This document shows, piece by piece, positions 8,307 through 16,095 of a stretch of 64,000 nt of DNA. Numbering within the stretch: the first letter of the stretch is position 1; every line of letters begins with the position of its first letter. The notes below the pieces were generated by a model. That model searched no databases and had not been told where the DNA came from. It worked only from the letters and a program-made list of their open reading frames with translations. This DNA is from Bacteriovorax sp. Seq25_V (GTDB taxonomy: Bacteria > Bdellovibrionota > Bacteriovoracia > Bacteriovoracales > Bacteriovoracaceae): assembly GCF_000447795.1 (NCBI RefSeq), contig NZ_AUNI01000014.1, forward strand, positions 62,001 through 126,000, read 5' to 3'. The position numbers were made by a program, and so were the translations under genes.

Positions 8307-8937
8307 TGAAATTTTAAGTGCCCTAAATTGGAGATATGCAACTAAGGTATTTGATCCAAATAAGAAAATTTCGGCGGAAGATTGGAATGTTATTTCTGAA
8401 TCTTTAAGACTTGCAGCTAGTTCTTTTGGACTTCAACCGTGGAAATTTATCCTTGTTGAAAATGAAGATCTTAGAGCACAGATGCGTGAAGTATCTTGGG
8501 GACAATCACAAGTAACAGATTCATCTCACTACTTAGTTCTTGCATACTTAAATAAGATAGATGAGCCTTATATTGAAAAATTTGTAACATCGATTGCTAA
8601 GCAACGTGGTGTTGAAAGAGAAACTCTTGATGGTTACTACTCTGTGATGAAAGGTGCGCTAATTGATGGCCCACGCTCGCAAGCGATTGGAGAATGGGCG
8701 CAAAGACAAACATATATTGCAATGGGACACGCGATGCTAACAGCGGCCCTGCAAAAGATTGATACTTGTGCGCTCGAAGGATTTGATCCACAAGCTTACG
8801 ACAAGTTACTCGGTCTTGAAGGAACAGACTATAATGCAATTGGAGCAATCGCATTTGGTTATAGAGCAGCTGAAGATAAGTACCAAGATTTAAAGAAAGT
8901 TAGATTTGAAAATAACGAGATTTTCGAAACTCGTTAG
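8290..8937 (+). CDS. NAD(P)H-dependent nitroreductase family flavoprotein
   Basis: FMN-binding oxidoreductase of 215 aa, similar to NfsB-type enzymes. It has the N-terminal WRYATKVFD motif (RYATK contacts phosphate), SSFGLQPWKFI for the isoalloxazine pocket, and a C-terminal LGLEGTDYNAIGAIAFGYRA segment near the FMN phosphate. The ATG at 8290 has GGAG nine bases upstream; further upstream in-frame starts lie inside the regulator gene. It overlaps the 3' end of the OhrR-like gene by 17 bp, so it is translationally linked. It likely reduces quinones, nitro-compounds or electrophiles produced under oxidative stress. Confidence 0.9.
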   Translation: MENMNNEILSALNWRYATKVFDPNKKISAEDWNVISESLRLAASSFGLQPWKFILVENEDLRAQMREVSWGQSQVTDSSHYLVLAYLNKIDEPYIEKFVTSIAKQRGVERETLDGYYSVMKGALIDGPRSQAIGEWAQRQTYIAMGHAMLTAALQKIDTCALEGFDPQAYDKLLGLEGTDYNAIGAIAFGYRAAEDKYQDLKKVRFENNEIFETR

Positions 8938-8950
8938 TCTCTTCCCTTTG

Positions 8951-8977
8951 TACCCGTGTACTTCTAGTGCACGGGTA
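8951..8977 (+). other. Stem-loop after the gpx-ohrR-nitroreductase run
   Basis: TACCCGTG (8951-8958) and CACGGGTA (8970-8977) form a perfect 8-bp stem, with two more AC/GT pairs inside. No T-run follows (ATGTATATTA), so it is not a canonical intrinsic terminator. It ends 15 bp before the HD-domain gene start and could also limit that gene's translation or protect the upstream mRNA 3' end. Confidence 0.6.
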
Positions 8978-8991
8978 TGTATATTAGCTTA

Positions 8992-9639
8992 ATGAAAAAC
9001 TATATTATAAGTAATTCAAAATTAACTGAAGACTCATTTGAAACCATCAAAAATTTCTATCTTAATGATGACCCCGCCCATGACTGGCTTCATATCCAAA
9101 GACTACTTAAGCAAGGCATAGATTTTGGTACCCACCTTGGGGCTTCTCTTAGTATTTTACTCCCAGCGATTTTAATTCATGACATCATCAATATACCAAA
9201 AGGTAGTAGACTCAGAAGTAAAGCAAGCCTACTCTCGGCCAATAAAACAAAAGAGTTACTAGGTAAAACAGATTATACAGATAAAGAGATTGAATCTATC
9301 GCACAAGTTGTTCTAGAACATTCTTATAGTGCAAATCTTCCAGCAACAAGCTTGGAGTCTGAGATTTTACAAGATATCGACAAGCTTGATGCAATGGGAG
9401 CAATCGGCGTAATGAGATGGGCCGCGACATCCGCTAAGATGAAATCAAAATTCTACGATGAAGACAATCCCTGGGCCGAGGGAAGAGAGCTAAATGACTT
9501 TCAATTTGCATTAGACCATTTTGAAACTAAACTCTTAAAGCTTGAAGGGCGACTAAATACTGAGATAGCAAAGAAGGAAGGACAAAAAAGGCTACAGTTT
9601 TTTTATGAATTTCTCTCCCAACTAAAAGCAGAGATTTAG
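8992..9639 (+). CDS. HD-domain metal-dependent phosphohydrolase
   Basis: A 215-aa protein of the HD superfamily, which hydrolyses phosphate esters or nucleotides using two histidines and aspartates. The motifs appear in order: H in AHDWLHIQRLL (about residue 30), the HD pair in LIHDIINIP, H in VLEHSYS, and D in DIDKLDAMGAIG. It resembles the YedJ/YpgQ group of small HD hydrolases. The ATG at 8992 is preferred to one at 8977, which is buried in a stem-loop. No strong Shine-Dalgarno is seen. It converges on and overlaps the membrane protein gene by 4 bp. The substrate is unknown. Confidence 0.85.
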   Translation: MKNYIISNSKLTEDSFETIKNFYLNDDPAHDWLHIQRLLKQGIDFGTHLGASLSILLPAILIHDIINIPKGSRLRSKASLLSANKTKELLGKTDYTDKEIESIAQVVLEHSYSANLPATSLESEILQDIDKLDAMGAIGVMRWAATSAKMKSKFYDEDNPWAEGRELNDFQFALDHFETKLLKLEGRLNTEIAKKEGQKRLQFFYEFLSQLKAEI

Positions 9640-9938
9640 ATCGAATCAATCTGTGCGATAGCGTAATCAAATTCTTCAAGAGTTGCGTTTGTCACCAGCT
9701 CTGTTATATCCGAGCGAATTTCAACTAACTCAGTTGTTGGCTGAACATTTCCAGTGCGTGTAAATTGTGCAACAAAAATCACAAGTACAAAACTGAATGC
9801 CATAATAGTTTTTAAAAGAATCTTACCATGAAATGGAGATCTCTTTTCGGTCTTTAATGACTGAGTAAAGGCGTAGAAATTTTCATCCAAAGCTTTTGGT
9901 GTTTTCACGTTTAAACTTTCTTTGATTTCATTTTTCAT
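9636..9938 (-). CDS. Small membrane protein, probable ECF sigma partner
   Basis: A 100-aa protein with a charged cytoplasmic N-terminus (about 1-40), one transmembrane helix (TIMAFSFVLVIFVAQF, about 46-61) and a short external tail. Its ATG (9936-9938) overlaps the end of the preceding ECF sigma gene by 11 bp, the usual arrangement for a sigma and its membrane-bound anti-sigma. It lacks the zinc-binding HxxxCxxC motif of ZAS-type anti-sigmas and has no recognisable RsiW domain. The anti-sigma role is therefore inferred from position and topology only. Confidence 0.7.
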   Translation of the reverse strand: MKNEIKESLNVKTPKALDENFYAFTQSLKTEKRSPFHGKILLKTIMAFSFVLVIFVAQFTRTGNVQPTTELVEIRSDITELVTNATLEEFDYAIAQIDSI

Positions 9939-10476
9939 ACTCAAACTCTTCCGTTAAAATTTCTTTTAATTTTTTCTTTGCTTTAAAAATTAGGCCCTTC
10001 ACACTTGGGACACTAACTCCTAAAACCTCTGCGATTTCAGCGTAGTCATACTCATTAAAAATTCGAAGTGTAATCACATCACGATATGATGGATTGAGCT
10101 TCTCAATTGCGAGACGAAGGTTTTCACGATCTTCTGCAAAGTGATCACTCTCCTCTTGCATTTCGAATTGTTCAAAATGCTCATCGATATTCTTGAAACT
10201 CACCTTATTTTTTCTAAAGTAGTCATAACAATTATTGCGAGCAATCGTCCAAATCCAAGTCGAGGCCTTGTACTCACTACGATACATCTTTATATTGCGA
10301 TAGACTTTTTCCATCGTTTCTTGGAAAAGTTCAATAGCATCGGCCTCGTGACGAACGAGATTAAAAATATAAGCATAGAGGCCATGCTTAATTTCTTCAT
10401 ACAAAAGCTCGAAGCTTTTGATATCTCCCTTTTGCGCAGCTAATAAATATTGTTCATTTGTCATCTTGGTCATCAC
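9928..10476 (-). CDS. ECF-subfamily RNA polymerase sigma factor
   Basis: A 182-aa sigma factor. Region 2 (about 25-95) includes the typical DAIELFQETMEKVYRNI and TWIWTIARNNCYDYFRK segments. Region 4 (about 120-172) has PSYRDVITLRIFNEYDYAEIAEVLGVSVPSVK as helix-turn-helix. It is similar in plan to SigW/RpoE-type envelope-stress factors. The exact start is uncertain among three nearby Met codons. It precedes and overlaps a one-TM protein gene, suggesting a sigma/anti-sigma pair. Confidence 0.93.
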   Translation of the reverse strand: MMTKMTNEQYLLAAQKGDIKSFELLYEEIKHGLYAYIFNLVRHEADAIELFQETMEKVYRNIKMYRSEYKASTWIWTIARNNCYDYFRKNKVSFKNIDEHFEQFEMQEESDHFAEDRENLRLAIEKLNPSYRDVITLRIFNEYDYAEIAEVLGVSVPSVKGLIFKAKKKLKEILTEEFEYEK

Positions 10477-10538
10477 TCTATTATACGCACGAATGCAGTA
10501 AAAGTTTCTCGCTGTAATTTCTTAATAAAAATAGCTGT

Positions 10539-11570
10539 TTACCACTTGAGCGCGATTTTCCCTACCGACTTTCCCGACTCAATATGACCATGAGCATGGC
10601 CGACATCAGAAGCATCAAACACCGTCACTCGATGACCCTTAATCGAACCAGACTCAAGCATCTTTATCATGGCCTCCATTCCTTCAAGAAGAATATCAAA
10701 GCGCTCGAAGAGAAAGGACAAATTAAATGCCATCACACTCTTATTGGCAGATGTCAGTTCAAGAGGAGAGAACCTCGGCGTACGTAAATAATTCCAAACA
10801 AGCTTAGGCCAATTAATTCTACCCGACTTTGGAAGCATGGTATGAAATCCATAGACCATTAACTTCCCTGTCGGCGCAAGATGATTAAAACTATCCCTCA
10901 AAGTTTCTACTCCATTTGCATCAAGGATAACATCATAACCTGTAGGACAGATTTCCTCTGCCCTTTTCCAAAGATCTTCTTTTGATTTATCTATTATATG
11001 ATCACAGTTTAACGAGCTTAAATACTCTCTCTTACCAGACGAACCAATAACTCCAACCGTGTTATGACCGGCCTGCTTTAAGAGCTGCACCAGAGCACTG
11101 CCCACTCCTCCAGCAGCAGAATGAACAAGAACATTACTCCTTGGCCTCATGATAAAGTTTTGAAAGAGAGCGTGATAGGCAGTTAAAAAAACAGCAGGAA
11201 AACATGCGGCCTCTTCAAAACTTAGACTTGAAGGTTTCTTAAAAACAAAATGCTCAGGAAGATTGAGTTTAGAACTATAGCCGTTAAAAAAACTCACTCC
11301 AAAGACTTCATCTCCAACTTTAAATTTTGAATTTTCATGAACTTTCGAGATCACACCAGAGAACTCAAAGCCAGGAGTTATTGGCCAACCAATAAACTTC
11401 TTGGCCGACTCGTAAATTCCCCATCGCACACAAACGTCCGCATAGTTGACCCCACTATACATCACATCGACTTGCACTTCATTGACCTTAAGATCGTCAA
11501 TCGTGCCATGCTCAAGCTTCAATTTATCGTGATCCCCTGGACTATGGATAACTATTTTTTTCACCTTCAA
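10539..11570 (-). CDS. Zinc-free MDR oxidoreductase, VAT1/quinone reductase-like
   Basis: A 343-aa medium-chain dehydrogenase/reductase. The N-terminal GroES-like domain has SGVNYADVCVRWGIY and TPGFEFSGVI. A Rossmann domain follows with VHSAAGGVGSALVQLLKQAG, matching the NADPH-binding AAGGVG signature of quinone oxidoreductases. The catalytic-zinc cysteine and the structural four-cysteine lobe of alcohol dehydrogenases are absent, so a zinc-independent NADPH:quinone or enone reductase is likely. It closely follows the VAT-1-like pattern (GRINWPKLVWNYLRTPRFSP). It is divergent from the VOC gene, sharing an 86-bp promoter region. Confidence 0.9.
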   Translation of the reverse strand: MKVKKIVIHSPGDHDKLKLEHGTIDDLKVNEVQVDVMYSGVNYADVCVRWGIYESAKKFIGWPITPGFEFSGVISKVHENSKFKVGDEVFGVSFFNGYSSKLNLPEHFVFKKPSSLSFEEAACFPAVFLTAYHALFQNFIMRPRSNVLVHSAAGGVGSALVQLLKQAGHNTVGVIGSSGKREYLSSLNCDHIIDKSKEDLWKRAEEICPTGYDVILDANGVETLRDSFNHLAPTGKLMVYGFHTMLPKSGRINWPKLVWNYLRTPRFSPLELTSANKSVMAFNLSFLFERFDILLEGMEAMIKMLESGSIKGHRVTVFDASDVGHAHGHIESGKSVGKIALKW

Positions 11571-11656
11571 TTTCTCCTATTGAGGCATCAATTAATTTGA
11601 TTAGAAATATTGTCTTATTATAGCGATATTTTAATCAACAAAACAGAGGAGAATAT

Positions 11657-12064
11657 ATGATTAGCGCAAAAGCAATCGACCATATCAATATAAGTGTAAA
11701 ATCAATTCAAAAAGCAAAAGACTTCTATATTGAGTACTTTGGCATGCAAGTCATCGAAGAGTACACCTATCAAAGTAGTCAGACAGGTGAAGAGATAAAT
11801 TTTCTTCTCATCGGAAACCCTGGAAAGTTGATGCTATGTTTCTATGAGGCCCAAGAACTCAACAGTGAAATCACAAACTCTGCTCTTTCCCATATAGGTA
11901 TCAATGTGGAAAATTTTGATGAAGCACTTGAACTGGCGATGTCACAAAAAATTATCGATGAAAGATGGGGTGTCAAAGATTACGAAAAATCAAAAAGCTT
12001 TTATATTACTGATCCAAACGGACTGGGGATTGAAATCTCTAAATCATTTGCTGGTGGACATTAA
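11657..12064 (+). CDS. VOC/glyoxalase-superfamily protein
   Basis: A 135-aa protein built of two beta-alpha-beta-beta-beta units of the vicinal oxygen chelate fold. It opens AIDHINISVKSIQKAKDFY, giving a metal-ligand histidine, and has a second histidine in LSHIGINVENFDEALE. The terminal acidic ligand lies in FYITDPNGLGIEIS (E of GIEI), a very typical VOC ending. The ligands fit glyoxalase I or a fosfomycin/dioxygenase-like enzyme, but the substrate cannot be told. The start has GAGGAG 8 nt upstream. It converges with the solute-binding protein gene, sharing 4 bp. Confidence 0.88.
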   Translation: MISAKAIDHINISVKSIQKAKDFYIEYFGMQVIEEYTYQSSQTGEEINFLLIGNPGKLMLCFYEAQELNSEITNSALSHIGINVENFDEALELAMSQKIIDERWGVKDYEKSKSFYITDPNGLGIEISKSFAGGH

Positions 12065-12801
12065 CACTCAGTTGTATAGAAGCTTTTATAGTTATCATGA
12101 ATCTTTTGATAGACTCCATTTGACTTGATCTTCTTAAGCCCCTCGTTAAAACTTTTTAGGTAGTAAGTATCTTTAAATTTTAGATTACGAGGGGTCTTCT
12201 CTCCCATTGATTGAAAAATAAGCTTCTTTGTATCAAAAGCTGGAAAGTCCTTTTTCAGCTGGTACATGAAGATATTCTTATCACTAATTACAATATCCAC
12301 GCGCTTATTGACCAGTAGCTTTGATTGTAATAGCTGATCATGATCTTCTGAATAAAGAGCATTCCCCTCAATCGCGGTCTTAAAGTCCTCACCGAGGACA
12401 TCTCTAGCGGACTTAAATGCCCATACGGAATGGTTAGAAAAACTCTTCATATCACTCATATTGATACGCTTTTCTTTTAGGGAAACTGCACAGTCAAAAT
12501 AATTAAGTGTTGGTTCTGACTGTAAAACTCCAGTCTGTCCATTATAAATATCATTTGAATAATTATCGACAACCGCATGGATTTCATTTTTTGAAAGAAG
12601 TGTCATAGCGCGTTTGTAATTGATATTACGAATCTGATCCAGCTCAATACTAGAGGCCTTAAAAGCTGCTCTAATGATTTCAAGCTCAATTCCCATATAA
12701 TCCTTACCCATATAGTAAGGAGGCATGGAATTTGTAAATGCTATTGAGAAAGCAAAACTCAATTTAGAAATGAATATCAGAAAGAAAATTTTATTTAGCA
12801 T
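12061..12801 (-). CDS. Periplasmic solute-binding protein (family 3-like)
   Basis: A 246-aa secreted protein with a signal peptide (KIFFLIFISKLSFA). The following region resembles family-3 amino-acid-type binding proteins: FTNSMPPYYMGKDYMGIELEIIRAAFKASSIE for the first lobe, then KLLVNKRVDIVISDKN and SFNEGLKKIKSNGVYQKIHDNY at the end. No permease or ATPase gene is nearby. Such orphan family-3 proteins in predatory delta-like bacteria may serve signalling or chemoreception rather than uptake. It is preceded 31 bp downstream of the small membrane protein gene on the same strand. Confidence 0.82.
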   Translation of the reverse strand: MLNKIFFLIFISKLSFAFSIAFTNSMPPYYMGKDYMGIELEIIRAAFKASSIELDQIRNINYKRAMTLLSKNEIHAVVDNYSNDIYNGQTGVLQSEPTLNYFDCAVSLKEKRINMSDMKSFSNHSVWAFKSARDVLGEDFKTAIEGNALYSEDHDQLLQSKLLVNKRVDIVISDKNIFMYQLKKDFPAFDTKKLIFQSMGEKTPRNLKFKDTYYLKSFNEGLKKIKSNGVYQKIHDNYKSFYTTEC

Positions 12802-12832
12802 ATAAAAAGCTTAGTCGATATCGGCACTATAT

Positions 12833-13210
12833 TCAATATGCAAAAACGACCTGCTTTCTCTTCCATAGAGGACGACCAACTGAAGGACAAACCTCAAAGC
12901 GCGTGTACTCACCCGCTTCATGAAAGTTATACTTGAGCGTTCCACTATTAGCTTTTTGAATTGAACCAACAACAAGTGTTTCATTCGTAAAGGCCGTAAA
13001 ATATTGTACGTTATAGCGCCAGATATCATGGGACTCGACACGAAGAAAACTTGCCTCTCCACGAGAGATCTCATTGAAGACACTATTATGATAAAAACAC
13101 TTACCTTCCAATTGCTCAAGCTGAGGAGCAGTTATATAAATAAAAGCAGCACCAACTAACACAAGTAAAAGTGTAACCAAAAGAACATGCTTCACTGTTT
13201 TTCGAATCAT
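12833..13210 (-). CDS. Small single-pass membrane-anchored protein
   Basis: A 125-aa protein of unknown function with an N-terminal transmembrane helix (HVLLVTLLLVLVGAAFIYI). The external domain of about 95 residues contains two cysteines (GKCFYHNS and EVCPSVG). The ATG at 13208-13210 is the likeliest start; an alternative lies four codons upstream. Composition and codon use look normal for the window. It sits upstream of the solute-binding protein gene on the same strand and may be co-transcribed, separated by 31 bp. A +1-frame reading of part of the same region (12811-13119) is regarded as a shadow. Confidence 0.6.
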   Translation of the reverse strand: MIRKTVKHVLLVTLLLVLVGAAFIYITAPQLEQLEGKCFYHNSVFNEISRGEASFLRVESHDIWRYNVQYFTAFTNETLVVGSIQKANSGTLKYNFHEAGEYTRFEVCPSVGRPLWKRKQVVFAY

Positions 13211-13228
13211 AACTTGCCCGAACAAAGG

Positions 13229-13260
13229 TTAAAAAAAAGCCCCGCTAAAAGCGAGGCAAT
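13229..13260 (-). terminator. Terminator of the rpmI-rplT unit
   Basis: On the minus strand, GCCTCGCT pairs with AGCGGGGC around a TTT loop (one mismatch), followed by a run of T residues (the A-run at 13229-13236 on the plus strand). It lies 29 bp after the rplT stop. Confidence 0.85.
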
Positions 13261-13288
13261 TTCTTTGTAATTATTGTTGAATATTTTC

Positions 13289-13633
13289 TTACTTATTTGC
13301 TTCGTAGATTGCTTTGAATCCGTCGATATCTCTTGCTGCAATCTCAGCTAACATCTTTCTATTAATTTGGATGTTATTTTTCTTTAGGTTACCCATAAAT
13401 TTTGAATATGATGTTCCTAATGCTTTAGATGCTGCAGAAATTCTGATAATCCAAAGTTTTCTCATATCTCTTTTTAGAAGTTTTCTACCAACATATTGGT
13501 AAGCCATTGCTCTTTTTACAGTTTCAGCGGCTTGATAATAAGTTTGTCTTCTTGAAAAGTGAAAACCTTTCGCTAATTTAAGAACTTTGTTTCTTCTTTG
13601 TCTTGCTTTAAAACCTCTTCTAACTCTAGACAT
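13289..13633 (-). CDS. rplT: 50S ribosomal protein L20
   Basis: Ribosomal protein of 114 aa that binds 23S rRNA and is needed for early 50S assembly. The N-terminal basic arm is visible (MSRVRRGFKARQRRNKVLKL), followed by the family core GRKLLKRDMRKLWIIRISAA and the C-terminal DIDGFKAIYEANK. Length matches the family. In many bacteria L20 represses its own operon by binding the leader. Here it follows rpmI by 88 bp and is closed by an intrinsic terminator. Confidence 0.97.
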   Translation of the reverse strand: MSRVRRGFKARQRRNKVLKLAKGFHFSRRQTYYQAAETVKRAMAYQYVGRKLLKRDMRKLWIIRISAASKALGTSYSKFMGNLKKNNIQINRKMLAEIAARDIDGFKAIYEANK

Positions 13634-13721
13634 AATCTACTCCATTTTTTTTGACGATTGGGGGCCTAAGGCACTTGTTAAATCTTTCCCAATAATCGGG
13701 TTAAAATACAATTACTACTTT

Positions 13722-13940
13722 CTACTTTTTCTTAGAAAGCTTTGCTGCGTAAGGAAGCATTCTTCTCACTTTTTCAGATTCTGCTGCGTGAACATAACCT
13801 GTTTTTGAGTTTCTCTTCTTTGCATCCTGTGGTCTCTTCTCAAGAATGTGTCTTAAGTTAGCTCTTTTTCTTTTGAACTTTCCGTTCCCAACAGGTGTGT
13901 ACCTCTTAGCTGCCGCTTTTCTAGTCTTCATTTTTGGCAT
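13722..13940 (-). CDS. rpmI: 50S ribosomal protein L35
   Basis: Ribosomal protein of 72 aa, opening MPKMKTRKAAAKRYTPVGNG with the KMKTRKAAAKR family signature and ending LPYAAKLSKKK. It is slightly longer than the usual 64-66 residues. It is the second gene of infC-rpmI-rplT, but lies 201 bp behind infC with a strong hairpin-T-run in the gap, so expression is probably set by read-through or by its own promoter. Its start has GGAG about 8 nt upstream. Confidence 0.96.
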   Translation of the reverse strand: MPKMKTRKAAAKRYTPVGNGKFKRKRANLRHILEKRPQDAKKRNSKTGYVHAAESEKVRRMLPYAAKLSKKK

Positions 13941-14104
13941 GAATAACTCCTAAATTTAACTTCAACAATAAAAAATTAATAAGTGTAACAATATTACAAG
14001 TATGTATGGATATCAAAATTTAATAAATTTGCAAAGAAAAAAGGGAAAGTTTCAGGATAAATAATTGATATAAGAAAGAGGAACTACGAAAATTCAGTAT
14101 CTTA

Positions 14105-14136
14105 GAAAAAAAAGGCCCAAGCAGTGCTTAGGCCCA
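14105..14136 (-). terminator. Terminator/attenuator between infC and rpmI
   Basis: Read on the minus strand, GGGCCTAAGC (14135-14126) pairs with GCTTGGGCC (14122-14114) around a short loop, followed by a T8 tract. It starts 6 bp after the infC stop and would end most infC transcripts before rpmI-rplT. It could be regulated, as in leader attenuators of L20 operons. Confidence 0.85.
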
Positions 14137-14141
14137 ATAAA

Positions 14142-14684
14142 CTATTTCTTTTTAGTAGGGGCAAGAATCGTAATGATTCTATTTCCCATCAGCTTAGCTG
14201 GACTTTCAATTGCCGCACCAAACTCACAAACAGTTGCGATGATAGCGTCAAATTTTTCTTTTCCCATATCTTTATAGGCCATTTCACGACCTCTAAACTG
14301 CATTACAAATTTAACCTTGTCACCATCTTCTAAGAACTTTTGAGCTCTCTTTAGTTTTGTATCAAGGTCATGTTTTTCAATATTTGGTCTCAACTGAATT
14401 TCTTTTAAAACAATCTTTGCTTGCTTCTTTTTCGCTTCAGCTAATTTCTTTTGTAGTTCGTACTTGTACTTACCGTAATCAATAACCTTGACAACTGGAG
14501 GCTTTGCTGTCGGAGCGATCTCAACTAGGTCTAATCCTAGCTCTTCAGCAATTTCTCTGGCCCTGCTAATTGATACAACACCATACTGCTCTTCTTCTCC
14601 AACTAAACGGCATTCAGATATTCTAATATCTTCATTAATACGAGGTCCCTTATCTTTGCTCGGTCCCTTTCTGTTGTCTCTAAT
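14142..14684 (-). CDS. infC: Translation initiation factor IF-3, AUU start
   Basis: IF-3, 180 aa, which checks the start codon-anticodon match and keeps subunits apart. The frame is open only from a TGA stop at 14687-14689. The first start-like codon is ATT at 14682-14684, six bases after a strong GGAGG (14691-14695). The protein then reads RDNRKGPSKDKGPRINEDIR, the standard IF-3 N-terminus, through GLDLVEIAPTAKPPVVKVIDYGKYKYE to the C-terminal QFRGREMAYKDMG and AKLMGNRIITILAP. An ATG- or TTG-only reading would lose the whole N-terminal domain. An AUU start is the known autoregulation device of infC: excess IF-3 rejects its own non-canonical codon. Confidence 0.95.
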   Translation of the reverse strand: MRDNRKGPSKDKGPRINEDIRISECRLVGEEEQYGVVSISRAREIAEELGLDLVEIAPTAKPPVVKVIDYGKYKYELQKKLAEAKKKQAKIVLKEIQLRPNIEKHDLDTKLKRAQKFLEDGDKVKFVMQFRGREMAYKDMGKEKFDAIIATVCEFGAAIESPAKLMGNRIITILAPTKKK

Positions 14685-14687
14685 AAA

Positions 14688-14695
14688 TCACCTCC
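14688..14695 (-). promoter_or_regulatory. Strong Shine-Dalgarno defining the AUU start of infC
   Basis: GGAGGTGA on the minus strand, ending 3 bases before ATT at 14684; the GGAGG core is 6 bases away. It is the only good ribosome site near the conserved IF-3 N-terminus and so decides the start. Confidence 0.9.
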
Positions 14696-14800
14696 GGATT
14701 TCGTTAACTAAAAATTCAATTTGATTGTAATATCAAAAACTTAAAATAAATAAAAGATAATAATACGATTTTAACCTAGCCAATCATTGTTGCAAAGCCA

Positions 14801-15193
14801 TTAATTTGTCAAAAACCACTCAATTCTTACTTCTGGGCCACTTTCTGTATTCGTAAAAAGTAGATAAGGCCTTTCTTTGTCCTGGTAATCAAGAAAGTTA
14901 AGATTTGATAGTGCCGAGACCGCCAACTCATGACTTTTTACAAGAGAGCGTGACATATCAATGACCTCAAACTCTTCACCAAATCTCGAGTTTCCAATAA
15001 ATGGCCGTGCAGGAATAAGTTCGCCTTCAGTTATAAAAAAATAGATGGCCGAATCAAAAATCTGAGTTCTTGGCGCTTTAGTAATATTATCAAGAATCAC
15101 TTGAGAGTAACTGAATGCCTCTTCAAAAGTTTTAAATTTTTCCTTTGAACAAAGTAGTCTTAGATTTGATATTTCGCGGTTAGTTTCTTTCAT
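14801..15193 (-). CDS. Hypothetical cytoplasmic protein
   Basis: A 130-aa soluble protein with no signal peptide or membrane segment and no family I recognise. It has mixed alpha/beta character, with an aromatic-rich middle (DSAIYFFITEGELIPARPFIGN) and an end with PYLLFTNTESGPEVRIEWFL. The start ATG (15191-15193) lies 2 bp after the CDF transporter stop on the same strand. The two are therefore almost certainly translated from one message, and a metal-related accessory role is possible but unsupported by motif. Confidence 0.65.
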   Translation of the reverse strand: MKETNREISNLRLLCSKEKFKTFEEAFSYSQVILDNITKAPRTQIFDSAIYFFITEGELIPARPFIGNSRFGEEFEVIDMSRSLVKSHELAVSALSNLNFLDYQDKERPYLLFTNTESGPEVRIEWFLTN

Positions 15194-15195
15194 TA

Positions 15196-16092
15196 TTAAT
15201 CCATATGATTTTTTTCATAAGGCTCTACATGTATCGTGATATCGATATTGTGGCAATACGAGGCCAGTCGCTTTCTTAAAAGATCCTCCGCTTGATGAGA
15301 AAGGGCATGGGCCTCGATAAGGCTTAGACTAGGATCGACAAGCAGGTGAAAGTCGATGTGCATCCAGTGGCTATTTCCACGAGCGCGGAATTTATGAACA
15401 TCCATTATTTGTGGAAGCCCCTCAATCTCCTCAATAAATTGTTTCTCAATGTCAGGGGAATGATCAAGTAAATCATTAAGATTTCCGCGGGCAATTTTAA
15501 TAGCGAGATAAATCAGATAAATAATTATTAGAAAACCGATAATAATATCAGGAAGAACCATACCAAATTTTGAAGTAATAATTGAAATAAGAACCCCAAA
15601 ACTTAAAATAAAATCCCCGAGAGTATGTTCACCATCTGCAGTGAGTAGTCGACTATTAAGCCTCTCTCCTTCTCTCTTTTCGTAAGTCGCAACAAAATAG
15701 CTAATTCCCATAGAAACTAAAATTGAAACAATCGGAACAATTCCAAATTCACGAGGAGCAGGATTCCCACTTAGCAAATTATCTTTATGAGTCAGAAAAA
15801 GCGAAACCGCAGAAGAAAAGAGAAGCACACTTAGAAATAAACTTCCAAGATTTTCAAATTTATAATGACCGTAGTTATGATTCTTATCCCCAGGCATACT
15901 TGCATAAGTAATCGCAATGAGTGCGACAACATTTCCAAAGCCATCAAAGACAGACTCTAAGCCTGAAGATGAGAGAGAGAGATAATGGAATGTACTTCCA
16001 GCAACGATTTTAATCAATGCCGAAAGTAAATTTAATCCCATCGTAATATAGAGAACTTTTTTGATTTGTTTTTCTCGAAGATTTAATGTCAT
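15196..16092 (-). CDS. Cation diffusion facilitator (CDF) efflux transporter
   Basis: A 298-aa inner-membrane proton-coupled divalent metal exporter (Zn, Fe, Co or Mn). It has six predicted helices. The TM2 site SSSGLESVFDGFGNV has E and D at metal-site positions, and TM5 LLTADGEHTLGDFILSFG gives the H-x3-D half of the site. A cytoplasmic C-terminal domain of about 80 residues follows, with VHKFRARGNSHWMHIDFHLLVDP, the usual dimerisation and metal-sensing fold. The substitution of E for D in TM2 leaves metal specificity open. It lies 3 bp after the acyltransferase gene and 2 bp before the small unknown gene, forming one transcription unit. Confidence 0.92.
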   Translation of the reverse strand: MTLNLREKQIKKVLYITMGLNLLSALIKIVAGSTFHYLSLSSSGLESVFDGFGNVVALIAITYASMPGDKNHNYGHYKFENLGSLFLSVLLFSSAVSLFLTHKDNLLSGNPAPREFGIVPIVSILVSMGISYFVATYEKREGERLNSRLLTADGEHTLGDFILSFGVLISIITSKFGMVLPDIIIGFLIIIYLIYLAIKIARGNLNDLLDHSPDIEKQFIEEIEGLPQIMDVHKFRARGNSHWMHIDFHLLVDPSLSLIEAHALSHQAEDLLRKRLASYCHNIDITIHVEPYEKNHMD

Positions 16093-16095
16093 CGA

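Noticed and set aside
12811-13119. Separate 102-aa protein on the minus strand
   Set aside because: It overlaps 12833-13210 in another frame; that reading has a coherent membrane anchor and composition, while this one lacks any ordered features.
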